Positions 1 through 6,300 of a stretch of 14,464 nt of DNA are shown one piece after another (within the stretch, counting starts at the first letter, position 1; each line of letters begins with the position of its first letter). The position numbers were made by a program, and so were the translations under genes. The DNA comes from an uncultured Devosia sp. (lineage in GTDB: Bacteria > Pseudomonadota > Alphaproteobacteria > Rhizobiales > Devosiaceae), in the NCBI GenBank assembly GCA_913775215.1, contig CAJYKO010000400.1:1-14464 (forward strand), written 5' to 3'. Under the pieces are notes generated by a model, which saw only the letters and a program-made list of their open reading frames with translations, searched no databases and had not been told where the DNA came from.

Positions 1-745
1 GTTCGAAGGCACAGCTTTGGCCGAGCGGGGTAAAGGCGACCCAGTCGACCTCCATGGCAATGGGCGCAGTGACCGGGGCGAACGCGCCCATCCAGTCGGT
101 CAGCGTGTCGGTGCCCCAGAGGCTGAAGAAGATGCGTTGCGGGTTTGAGGGAATGGTCGCGGGCGTATCCATGGTGCGGACCAGTTCGCCATCGATGTAA
201 TAGCGAAGACGGTTCGGTTCCCAGGTGAAGGCGAAGGTGACGTAATCCTGGTCTGATGGCTGGGGCAGAACGTGGGACTGGCCGCTGCCGATTTCGCCGT
301 CGCCGCTCTTGCCGTTGACGAAGGTCGTCGTTTCGACATGGGCGGTATCGCGGAGGAGGATTTCGAAATCGATCTCGTCGTGCGGCTTGCCCTGCTGGGG
401 GCCGATATAGGTGAAGAAGGCGGCGTTCAGACCTGAGCCCTTGGGGGTCTTGAGGCGGGTTTCGTAGGTGCCGAAACCATAGGCCTGGCGGCTCTGGATT
501 TCACCGCAGCTATATTGGCGATCACCCTTAGGTTTTGGCGCAAAGCCGACGCGGAGATTGCCGTTTTCCGCGCGGACCTGGTCGTTGGCCCACTGGCAAT
601 TCTGATGGGCGCCGTTGGACCAGCCATCGGAGACGTACCAACGCCCGGTATCGAGCCGGTCGAAATTGTCGAAGAACGCCTCCTGGGCGAGGGCAGGTGT
701 GGCAAGGGTTGCGGCGATCGACAGGCAGGCGAGGAGGCGTTTCAT
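1..745 (-). CDS. exoK: Secreted GH16 endo-beta-glycanase, ExoK-like (partial, 3' end beyond window)
   Basis: Reading the minus strand from the ATG at 745 gives 248 codons with no stop before the window edge, so the C-terminus is missing. Residues 1-20 form a signal peptide (basic KR, then a hydrophobic core, ending PALA before QE), so the enzyme should act in the periplasm or outside the cell. The glycoside hydrolase family 16 active-site signature is intact: HDEIDFEIL at residues 122-130, with E124 as expected nucleophile, D126, and E128 as acid/base. Downstream jelly-roll motifs are also seen (FTWEPNRLRYYIDG, and MEVDWVAFTP near the end). ExoK in Sinorhizobium cleaves nascent succinoglycan; the same trimming role is inferred here from family and from the ExoF gene directly upstream. 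A strong AGGAG lies 7 bases before the ATG. The ExoF-like gene ends 15 bases upstream, so the two are probably one transcript. Judging by family length (about 250-270 residues), only a short tail is missing. Confidence 0.85.
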   Translation of the reverse strand, partial: MKRLLACLSIAATLATPALAQEAFFDNFDRLDTGRWYVSDGWSNGAHQNCQWANDQVRAENGNLRVGFAPKPKGDRQYSCGEIQSRQAYGFGTYETRLKTPKGSGLNAAFFTYIGPQQGKPHDEIDFEILLRDTAHVETTTFVNGKSGDGEIGSGQSHVLPQPSDQDYVTFAFTWEPNRLRYYIDGELVRTMDTPATIPSNPQRIFFSLWGTDTLTDWMGAFAPVTAPIAMEVDWVAFTPLGQSCAFE

Positions 746-760
746 CCTGATCTCCTGGGG

Positions 761-1990
761 TTAAGGCGCGAGCGCCAGGCGCGCCATGACGACGTCGCCA
801 GAGACGAGGGGCGTGTCGATCTCGGCGGGGATTTCTTTGCCATCGCGGACGATGGAATAGGTGTATTGCGGCGCCTGATCGCCGGGGACGGCGGCGCCGG
901 TATAGAGCGCGGCTTCCTGGACGAGGCCCTGCTGGGTCTGGATCTTGAGAGCGAGGGCGCTGATCTGGCCGTCGACAGTCTGCTTTTCCAGCGAGAGATC
1001 GGAAATGCGCTGATCGGCGAGGCGGGCCTGTTCGCGATTGGCCGTGGCGATGGCCTGCTGGGCTTGGAGGGCTGCCGTCTCGGTATCAAGAAGGCGCGCT
1101 TCGAGATCGGCGACATTGGTCTGAAGCGAGGCGACGCGGGAGGAAAGGGCGAGGCCGTCTTCGGAAAGGGTCGAGATTTTTTGGAGTTGGTCTCGCGCCG
1201 TTTCGAGCTGGGTTTCGGTGCTGGCCTTCTTCTGATTGAAGGCTTCGATCTGGGTTGTCAGCAGATTGATCTCGTCGGTAAGCGAGGTTGACTGCGCTTC
1301 GGCCTGGCGCTTTTGCGCGGCAAGGATGGCGGCTTCGGCCGAGAGAAGGGCGCTGATCTCGGGCAGGTCGGTCAGCTCGGGCGGCACTGCGATTTCGGTC
1401 TGGCCGGTCAATTCAGCTTCGAGGCGGGCGCGGCGGACGAGCAGGCGATTGTATTCGTCTTCGAGCACGTCTAGCGCGCCCGTTGTGCTCAGCATTTCCT
1501 TTTCGGGGCGCGCGATGGCTTCGGCACTGCGGCGTTCGCCGCCCGCCAGGGCCAGGGCTTTTATGACGGTGAGATTGGGGGCGAAAGGATATTCGCCGGG
1601 CGTCGAAACGTCACCGGAGACATAAATGGGCCCATAGGCGGAGACTTCGACGGTGACCGAGGGGGCCGTCGGCAGGCCGAGCGCTTGCTGAAGTCCGTTG
1701 CCCAAGGTGGCCGCGAGCTCGGTGCTGGTTTTGCCTGCACCTTCCGTTGGTCCAAGCATGGGAAAATTCACATTGCCATCGGCGCCGACGATGTAATCGC
1801 CTGCAAGGGCAGTCCATTCCTGGAAACTGGAATCGGCGGCTTTCCACTGGACGACCTTGATCGTCAGCTTGTCGGAAATCCCCAAAATATAGGGCTCTGC
1901 CGCATGCACAGAGGTGAGCGCGGCGGAGGCAGCGAACCATAGGGCGATGTACCGGGCGACGGACGAAGTCTTGCCGGGGGATGAAATCAT
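761..1990 (-). CDS. exoF: Polysaccharide export protein, ExoF-like (Wza/OPX-related periplasmic or outer-membrane protein)
   Basis: A 409-residue protein. Residues 1-30 are a signal peptide ending SVHA before AEPY. Residues about 33-115 are a polysaccharide export domain that starts YILGISDKLTIKV and contains EWTALAGDYIVGADG, wording typical of ExoF. A first SLBB-like segment follows (about 118-160, PIYVSGDVSTPGEYPF). Residues about 170-345 are rich in Ala, Gln and Glu heptads and should form a long coiled coil. The C-terminus (about 350-409) resembles a second SLBB-like segment (YSIVRDGK, then VSGDVVMARL). ExoF proteins take part in moving finished exopolysaccharide across the envelope; that role is inferred from homology. 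No lipoprotein box Cys is seen, unlike classical Wza. An AAGGA lies 8 bases before the start. The GH16 gene follows after 15 bases. A dyad-rich leader lies upstream. Confidence 0.88.
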   Translation of the reverse strand: MISSPGKTSSVARYIALWFAASAALTSVHAAEPYILGISDKLTIKVVQWKAADSSFQEWTALAGDYIVGADGNVNFPMLGPTEGAGKTSTELAATLGNGLQQALGLPTAPSVTVEVSAYGPIYVSGDVSTPGEYPFAPNLTVIKALALAGGERRSAEAIARPEKEMLSTTGALDVLEDEYNRLLVRRARLEAELTGQTEIAVPPELTDLPEISALLSAEAAILAAQKRQAEAQSTSLTDEINLLTTQIEAFNQKKASTETQLETARDQLQKISTLSEDGLALSSRVASLQTNVADLEARLLDTETAALQAQQAIATANREQARLADQRISDLSLEKQTVDGQISALALKIQTQQGLVQEAALYTGAAVPGDQAPQYTYSIVRDGKEIPAEIDTPLVSGDVVMARLALAP

Positions 1991-2026
1991 GTCCCCATCC
2001 TTGCTTTCGATCGAGATGACAGGATG

Positions 2027-2082
2027 GTTGCCAGCGATCGTGCCCGCAATGGGGCGGGCAGGAATATAGGACGCTTGGCAAC
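2027..2082 (-). promoter_or_regulatory. Nested inverted repeats in the exoF upstream region
   Basis: This is the 108-base gap between the unknown Cys-rich gene and exoF. An outer pair, GTTGCCAGCG at 2027-2036 and CGCTTGGCAAC at 2072-2082, is complementary except for one extra T. Inside it is a perfect 7-base hairpin, TGCCCGC at 2041-2047 and GCGGGCA at 2054-2060, with a 6-base loop. On the minus strand a TATATT that could serve as a -10 lies between the two right-hand arms. The structure could be a terminator of the upstream gene, a leader structure of exoF, or an operator. No T tract follows it, so a simple intrinsic terminator is unlikely. Confidence 0.35.
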
Positions 2083-2098
2083 GGAAGATCAGAAAGCG

Positions 2099-2824
2099 CT
2101 AGCTCTCTGTTTTTGCAGTAGTTTCCTGCGCTACATCCAGTGCTGCCGGCTCACACAGGGCAGACATGCGGGGGATGGGAAACTGGGATTGGCGCGATCG
2201 TGGATTTGCCGGGCGGGCGCGGCGGGCCGTATGGACACCGGGGGCGTAGCCGAGAGATGCGAGGCGGCGATGTTGCTGTGGCGAAAGGGCGGGCCAGACG
2301 ACGGTGCGGCCTTGATCATCGAGCGCGCCGAACTCGTCCTGATGCGCCTTGCTGCGGGTCTGGATCTCGAAAATGCGTGGATCCAGCGGCTCCGGCAGCG
2401 CGGTCATAGCGGTGAAGAGGGCAGCGGCGCATTGGGGTGAGAGCTGCAGGTTGCGCTCGAAATAAACGACGACTTCGCTGAGCGGTGCGTCGGGCGCTGC
2501 AGCCTGGATTTTCTTGATGGCGTCCTGGCAGGTCTTTTGTTTCTGCCGTGCCGTCAGGCCATGAATGGTCGCGCGGGTGGTGGCCTGATCGAGCAGTTCG
2601 CCATCCCAGATACCGGTCACGGGATAGCGGCCGACGCAGCGCTGGCAGATGCAGAGGGATTCTTCGCCACGCGTCACTTCATAGGTAAGGCGCTGTTGGT
2701 CTTGACCGCAGAAGTCGCAGGTGCTGCCGAAGGTCACGTCATCCGCAATTTCCCATGTGTAGGCCCAGCTCTTGGGGTCGCCTACAGCGTCATTGAGCGT
2801 GTAGCGGATGCGAGAAGTCGGCAT
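2099..2824 (-). CDS. Unrecognised protein with a Cys-rich, zinc-ribbon-like N-terminal motif
   Basis: I do not recognise this 241-residue protein. The frame is open up to an ATG at 2971, but the start chosen is the ATG at 2824, because GAGG (2836-2833) sits 8 bases before it and the extra 49 residues look like non-coding translation. Near the N-terminus are C36xxC39 and, 18 residues on, C58xC60xxC63. The pairing CDFCG ... CICQRC suggests bound zinc or another metal, with a strand-forming LTYEV between the pairs. The middle (about 75-165) looks helical. The tail (195-241) is rich in Arg, Pro, Ala and Ser and probably disordered. There is no signal peptide or membrane segment, so it should be cytoplasmic. 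It lies between two exopolysaccharide genes, divergent from the polymerase and 108 bases upstream of exoF in the same direction. A regulatory role is possible but only a guess from position. Confidence 0.7.
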   Translation of the reverse strand: MPTSRIRYTLNDAVGDPKSWAYTWEIADDVTFGSTCDFCGQDQQRLTYEVTRGEESLCICQRCVGRYPVTGIWDGELLDQATTRATIHGLTARQKQKTCQDAIKKIQAAAPDAPLSEVVVYFERNLQLSPQCAAALFTAMTALPEPLDPRIFEIQTRSKAHQDEFGALDDQGRTVVWPALSPQQHRRLASLGYAPGVHTARRARPANPRSRQSQFPIPRMSALCEPAALDVAQETTAKTES

Positions 2825-3028
2825 GCTTGAAGCCTCATCGTTCGTTGCGCAGGTCCCATTCACGGGAGCGTGACTTATGATGGACAAAGGTGGGCAGGCA
2901 TTGGAGTCAACGGTGGCAAGATAAGGCAAAAAAAAGGAGATTTGGTGGCGGTTTAGCTGCGCCAGATGCACGGGGCGTGTTCAAAACTGGCGCTTGTCAG
3001 GGCTTCTCATCAGGGATAAGGGACCGCC
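2825..3028. promoter_or_regulatory. Divergent intergenic region between the Cys-rich gene and exoQ
   Basis: These 204 bases separate two genes pointing away from each other, so at least two promoters should be here. I see a small dyad, TCACG at 2860-2864 with CGTGA at 2869-2873, and an A-rich stretch around 2928-2940. No -35/-10 pair with good spacing stood out on either strand, so no specific promoter is claimed. On the plus strand an AGGGA-like ribosome binding site (about 3018-3022) precedes the exoQ ATG. Confidence 0.4.
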
Positions 3029-4243
3029 ATGCTGACCTCTTCACGCACTGCTCTCACCGCCTTTGCCCTTGTCGCAGTGCTCGCTCTGGCGCCGGTGGCG
3101 CCCGAGGCGGCGAATGTCCTATTCCTGATTTCGGGCATCATCGGGTTTGGCTTTCTGGTGCGATCTGGCGGTGCGGCGATCCGGCGGCCGGTGGTGTGGA
3201 TGCCGCTTCTGGCGCTGCTTTTAATCGCGATTGCTTATGTCATTGGCGCCGGTTCGGTCGATGGATTGATTGGGTTGGCCTATTTCGCGCCGGTGCTGGC
3301 GATTTATCCACTCGTTGCGGCTGGGGACGAGCCGGGCTTTGGGGCCTTTGACCTTGTGGGTGTGCTTGGTCTTGCAAGTGTCGCTGGTGCTGCGGTGATG
3401 GTCAGCATCGAGGTTGCCGAGACGGGCACGTCGCGCGCTGGGGAGATCATTGCCAATCCGATCCACTTTGCGGATGTGGCCTTATTGATCGGCTTTCTTG
3501 CCTGCGCCGGGATGCTGCGGCCGGGTGGTAAGTGGCGTTTTGTCTATGCGCTGGCGCCGATCTTTGCATCGGTGGCCGTGGTGCTTTCCGGGTCGCGCGG
3601 GCCGATGGTGGCGGTTGCTGTCATGCTTGGCGTTGCAGGTCTGGTGGCGCTTCGTACGCGGCTCGTTTCGATCAAGTGGGCGATTGGTGCGGTTTTTGCC
3701 ATCATTGTGCTCGGCATTGTTGGGGCTTTTGCCGGAGTGCAGCAACTTTCCGGTGTGCAGCGCGTGCTTGCGGATATTTCAGATGTGCTGCGCGTCGGCG
3801 TGCCCACGGATGCGTCCACGGGCATTCGGCTTCAGATGCTGATGGGCGGATTTAAAGCGTTTCTTGAGGCGCCGGTCTTTGGACATGGGCCGCTGGAATT
3901 CGTTCGCGTCGCCAATAGCCTTGCCGCAGTGCCGTTTGGAGAGGCGCCGCATCTCCATAGCGATCCGGCTGATTTCGCGGCGAGCGGTGGATTGATCGGC
4001 CTTCTAGCCTATCTGCTGTTGCTGGCGGCGCCGGTCGTGGAAGTGCTTCGTCTGCCGCGGGGCGTGGCGCGCGCGCAGCTAATGGTTCTCGTGTCTGCAC
4101 TGGTCGCGGGCTATTTCGTGATGGGGCTGACCAATGCCATGTTCGGCATTTTGAATGTCACGACCTGCTACGCTGCCGTTTGCCTTGTCACGGGTCTTCT
4201 TGCTTCTTCAGTAATGCGCGCAAACCAGACAGTCGTGGTGTAA
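3029..4243 (+). CDS. exoQ: O-antigen ligase/Wzy-family membrane protein, probable exopolysaccharide polymerase (ExoQ-like)
   Basis: A 404-residue protein of almost continuous hydrophobic segments, about ten to twelve membrane spans. Near residues 185-192 is SGSRGPMVA, the conserved motif of the O-antigen ligase/polymerase family. After a periplasmic loop of about 50 residues comes APHLHSDPADFAASGGLIGLLAYL, which matches the family's His-containing loop followed by a Gly-rich membrane span (usually HNxFL...GxxG). Such proteins act in the inner membrane, either joining repeat units into polymer (ExoQ, Wzy) or ligating polymer to lipid A (WaaL). The neighbouring ExoF and ExoK-like genes favour polymerase, but sequence alone does not separate the two. 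The ATG at 3029 follows an AGGGA-type ribosome binding site. The gene is divergent from the Cys-rich gene and is followed 197 bases later by the cys operon, with which it is probably not cotranscribed. Confidence 0.8.
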   Translation: MLTSSRTALTAFALVAVLALAPVAPEAANVLFLISGIIGFGFLVRSGGAAIRRPVVWMPLLALLLIAIAYVIGAGSVDGLIGLAYFAPVLAIYPLVAAGDEPGFGAFDLVGVLGLASVAGAAVMVSIEVAETGTSRAGEIIANPIHFADVALLIGFLACAGMLRPGGKWRFVYALAPIFASVAVVLSGSRGPMVAVAVMLGVAGLVALRTRLVSIKWAIGAVFAIIVLGIVGAFAGVQQLSGVQRVLADISDVLRVGVPTDASTGIRLQMLMGGFKAFLEAPVFGHGPLEFVRVANSLAAVPFGEAPHLHSDPADFAASGGLIGLLAYLLLLAAPVVEVLRLPRGVARAQLMVLVSALVAGYFVMGLTNAMFGILNVTTCYAAVCLVTGLLASSVMRANQTVVV

Positions 4244-4440
4244 ACCCGAAATAGCGTTCGGCGGCTTTGCTGGCTCGCGCAAGGAATTTCTCCAAGCGAG
4301 TGGAATCTCGCGCTGAAGGCGACTTGAGAAACTCTACTTCTCGGCTAGAGTTGGAACGAAATTTCGGGGTAGGGTTCTCCGAGAGGATAACTCTGGCTAT
4401 GTCGCGGCTGCCGTGGACTTGCCGCGACTGAGGGGGTTGC
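4244..4440. other. exoQ-cysT intergenic region with several overlapping dyads
   Basis: No credible gene is seen in these 197 bases. Besides the promoter/operator at 4324-4352 there is a perfect 10-base palindrome CGAAATTTCG (4357-4366), which would sit at the predicted transcription start. Also present are a small hairpin CCGAA/TTCGG just after the exoQ stop (4246-4250 and 4257-4261), a GCGAG/CTCGC pair (4296-4300 and 4307-4311), and a distant 8-base match CCCGAAAT (4245-4252) to ATTTCGGG (4361-4368). No canonical T-tract terminator follows exoQ. The cysT ribosome binding site is GAGGGGG at 4430-4436. Confidence 0.45.
4324..4352 (+). promoter_or_regulatory. Candidate cysT promoter overlapped by a perfect inverted repeat
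   Basis: TTGAGA at 4324-4329 (5 of 6 to the sigma70 -35) and TAGAGT at 4346-4351 (4 of 6 to the -10) are 16 bases apart and point at cysT, about 90 bases downstream. A perfect inverted repeat, AACTCTA at 4330-4336 and TAGAGTT at 4346-4352 with a 9-base spacer, covers the spacer and the -10. A second dyad, GAGAA at 4326-4330 and TTCTC at 4338-4342, overlaps it. A factor binding here would block RNA polymerase, which suggests a repressor-type operator. Which regulator binds is not known. Confidence 0.45.
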
Positions 4441-5286
4441 ATGACGAGACTTGGCCGCTTTCGCCAGCCGAGCGTCATCCCGGGCTTTGGCCTGACCTTG
4501 GGGTTCACCCTTACTTATTTCTCGCTCATCATTCTCGTGCCCCTCGTGGCGCTGGTACTCCGCTCAACTGGCCTCGGCTGGAACGGGTTCTGGACGGCAG
4601 CGCTTGACCCGCGTGTGCTTGCGGCGTTGCGGACGAGCTTTGTGACCGCGCTGATTGCCGCCGGGGTCAATGTCGTATTCGGGACTTTGATAGCCTGGGT
4701 GCTCGTACGTTATCGGTTTCCGGGCCGACGGATTTTCGATGCTATGGTCGATCTGCCGTTTGCGTTGCCGACTGCGGTGGCAGGGATCGCGCTGACGGCG
4801 ATCTATGCGCCGAACGGTTTTGTCGGGCAGATCGCCGGGCAGTTTGGCTGGCGCATCGCCTATACGCCGATCGGCATTACCATTGCGATGATCTTTATCG
4901 GCCTGCCTTTCGTGGTGCGGACCATTCAGCCGATCCTTGAAGAGGTCAGCAAGGAAGTCGAGGAAGCATCGGCGACGCTGGGCGCCAATCGCTTCCAGAC
5001 GATTTCGCGTGTGCTGCTGCCGAGCCTCACTCCCGCTATCCTGACCGGCTTTGCCTTGGCCTTTGCCCGTGCGGTGGGGGAATATGGTTCGGTGATCTTT
5101 ATCGCCGGCAATATTCCGTTCGTGTCGGAAATCGCGCCGCTCCTGATCGTCATTCGCCTCGAAGAATTCAACTATGCCGGGGCGGCCGTGATTGCGACGG
5201 TGATGCTGGTGATTTCGTTTGCGATGCTCTTCGTCCTCAACCTGATCCAGGCCTGGAGCCGGCGGAGGTATGGCTATGGAAGCTAG
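4441..5286 (+). CDS. cysT: Sulfate/thiosulfate ABC transporter permease CysT (CysU)
   Basis: A 281-residue inner-membrane permease with about six membrane spans. It carries the EAA loop that docks on the ATPase (residues 174-194: EEASATLGAN, then SRVLLP), and the FARAVGEYGSVIFIAGNIP stretch typical of CysT/CysU. DLPFALPTAVAGIAL at about 104-118 is also characteristic of this family rather than molybdate ModB. With CysW it forms the channel for sulfate or thiosulfate uptake, powered by CysA. The start is supported by a GAGGGGG four bases upstream. Its 3' end overlaps cysW, which implies translational coupling. No binding-protein gene (sbp or cysP) lies before it; the preceding gene is exoQ. 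Confidence 0.92.
   Translation: MTRLGRFRQPSVIPGFGLTLGFTLTYFSLIILVPLVALVLRSTGLGWNGFWTAALDPRVLAALRTSFVTALIAAGVNVVFGTLIAWVLVRYRFPGRRIFDAMVDLPFALPTAVAGIALTAIYAPNGFVGQIAGQFGWRIAYTPIGITIAMIFIGLPFVVRTIQPILEEVSKEVEEASATLGANRFQTISRVLLPSLTPAILTGFALAFARAVGEYGSVIFIAGNIPFVSEIAPLLIVIRLEEFNYAGAAVIATVMLVISFAMLFVLNLIQAWSRRRYGYGS
5264..5268 (+). promoter_or_regulatory. Ribosome binding site that decides the cysW start
   Basis: GGAGG lies only 1 base before the ATG at 5270 but 7 bases before the in-frame ATG at 5276. The second spacing is normal, so translation should begin at 5276. The site lies inside the last codons of cysT. Confidence 0.6.
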
Positions 5287-6145
5287 TTTGCAGCATCGCC
5301 GCGTGACTTCGCCGACCAATGAGCCGGCGAGCGTCCGCTGGGCGCTGATCCTTGTCGGGCTCGTCTATATGGCGCTCTTCATCGTTCTGCCGGTGATTGC
5401 GGTCTTTTCCGAAGCCTTTGCGCAGGGTTGGGGAACGTTCTTCCAATCGCTGCAGAGCCCGGATGCGCAATCGGCCATTCGGTTGACTTTGCTGGTCGCC
5501 GCTATTGCCGTGCCGCTCAATGTGGTTTTCGGGGTCTGCGCGTCCTGGGCGATCGCCAAGTTCGAGTTCAAGGGCAAGGCGTTCCTGATCACGCTGATCG
5601 ATCTGCCGTTTTCGGTTTCGCCGGTGATATCGGGTCTTGTTTATGTGCTGCTTTTTGGCTCAGGCAGCGTGCTCGGGCCTTGGCTCAAGTCCTACGGCAT
5701 CGAGATATTGTTCGCTGTACCGGGGATTGTCCTTGCGACGATTTTCGTGACCTTTCCTTTCGTTGCTCGCGAATTGATCCCGCTGATGCAGGATCAGGGG
5801 AGCGGGGACGAAGAGGCGGCGCTCTCGCTCGGCGCCTCGGGTTGGCAGACGTTCTGGAAGGTGACCCTGCCCAATATCAAATGGGGGCTCCTTTATGGCG
5901 TGCTGCTCTGCAATGCGCGCGCCATGGGTGAGTTCGGTGCGGTCGCGGTGGTCTCGGGCAAGATCCGTGGCGAAACGACGACCATGCCGTTGCAGGTCGA
6001 GATGTTTTATAACGAGTATCAAGGTACGGCGGCATTTGCTCTGGCCTCGCTCCTGGCTCTCTTGGCACTCGTGACGCTTGTATTGAAGACTGCGCTCGAA
6101 TGGCGGTTTGGCGATGAGCTCGCCGCTACCGGCCGCGGCCACTAG
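5276..6145 (+). CDS. cysW: Sulfate/thiosulfate ABC transporter permease CysW
   Basis: A 289-residue permease from the chosen ATG (291 residues if the ATG at 5270 is used). It has about six membrane spans and the EAA loop EEAALSLGASGWQTFWKVTLP. CysW-type landmarks follow: ARAMGEFGAVAVVSGKIRGET, and then VEMFYNEYQGTAAFA. It pairs with CysT in the inner membrane and couples to CysA. Its first codons overlap the end of cysT by 11 bases. Its stop codon is the first edge of a long palindrome that separates it from cysA. Confidence 0.92.
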   Translation: MEASLQHRRVTSPTNEPASVRWALILVGLVYMALFIVLPVIAVFSEAFAQGWGTFFQSLQSPDAQSAIRLTLLVAAIAVPLNVVFGVCASWAIAKFEFKGKAFLITLIDLPFSVSPVISGLVYVLLFGSGSVLGPWLKSYGIEILFAVPGIVLATIFVTFPFVARELIPLMQDQGSGDEEAALSLGASGWQTFWKVTLPNIKWGLLYGVLLCNARAMGEFGAVAVVSGKIRGETTTMPLQVEMFYNEYQGTAAFALASLLALLALVTLVLKTALEWRFGDELAATGRGH

Positions 6146-6284
6146 GTGTGTGGGGATTTAGGTGATGGAGGGCTGCAAATGACGATCCTCTGCGCTTCCG
6201 GTACTCACGTACCAAACGTACGCTCCGTTCCGGTTCTCGAAGACCGCCATTTTCGCCTCACCCTGACCTAAATCCCTACACACC
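6145..6284. repeat. 140-base imperfect palindrome between cysW and cysA
   Basis: The outer arms are GGTGTGTGGGGATTTAGGT (6145-6163) and ACCTAAATCCCTACACACC (6266-6284). They are complementary at 18 of 19 positions, and the one mismatch becomes a G-U pair in the cysTWA transcript. Inward, the arms still pair in patches: AAATG-CG-TC at 6177-6187 against the complement at 6242-6252, and TTCCGG ... CGTAC at 6196-6212 against CGTACG ... CCGG at 6217-6233. The centre is a 4-base loop near 6213-6216. The whole gap is taken up by this structure, ending 16 bases before the cysA ATG. The layout is that of an interspersed intergenic palindromic repeat. It could also act as a processing site or partial terminator lowering cysA expression. 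Confidence 0.75.
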
Positions 6285-6300
6285 CCTATTCGGAAGAAAT

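Noticed and set aside
515..1291. 258-codon open frame on the plus strand
   Set aside because: It lies antisense to the exoF and exoK-like genes, whose families are clear. Its translation has no recognisable motif and is typical of the opposite strand of GC-rich coding DNA.
2825..2971. 49-residue N-terminal extension of the Cys-rich protein
   Set aside because: The frame is open, but the ATG at 2824 has a GAGG at ideal spacing and the extension reads like translated promoter DNA.
4244..4440. SAM or other sulfur riboswitch before cysT
   Set aside because: I compared the leader with remembered SAM-II-type conserved features and saw no match. The dyads overlap a promoter and are better read as operator DNA.
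4188..4508. 106-codon minus-strand frame across the exoQ-cysT gap
   Set aside because: It covers the promoter and operator region and overlaps both flanking genes. It has no motif, and the operator-like dyads better explain the region.
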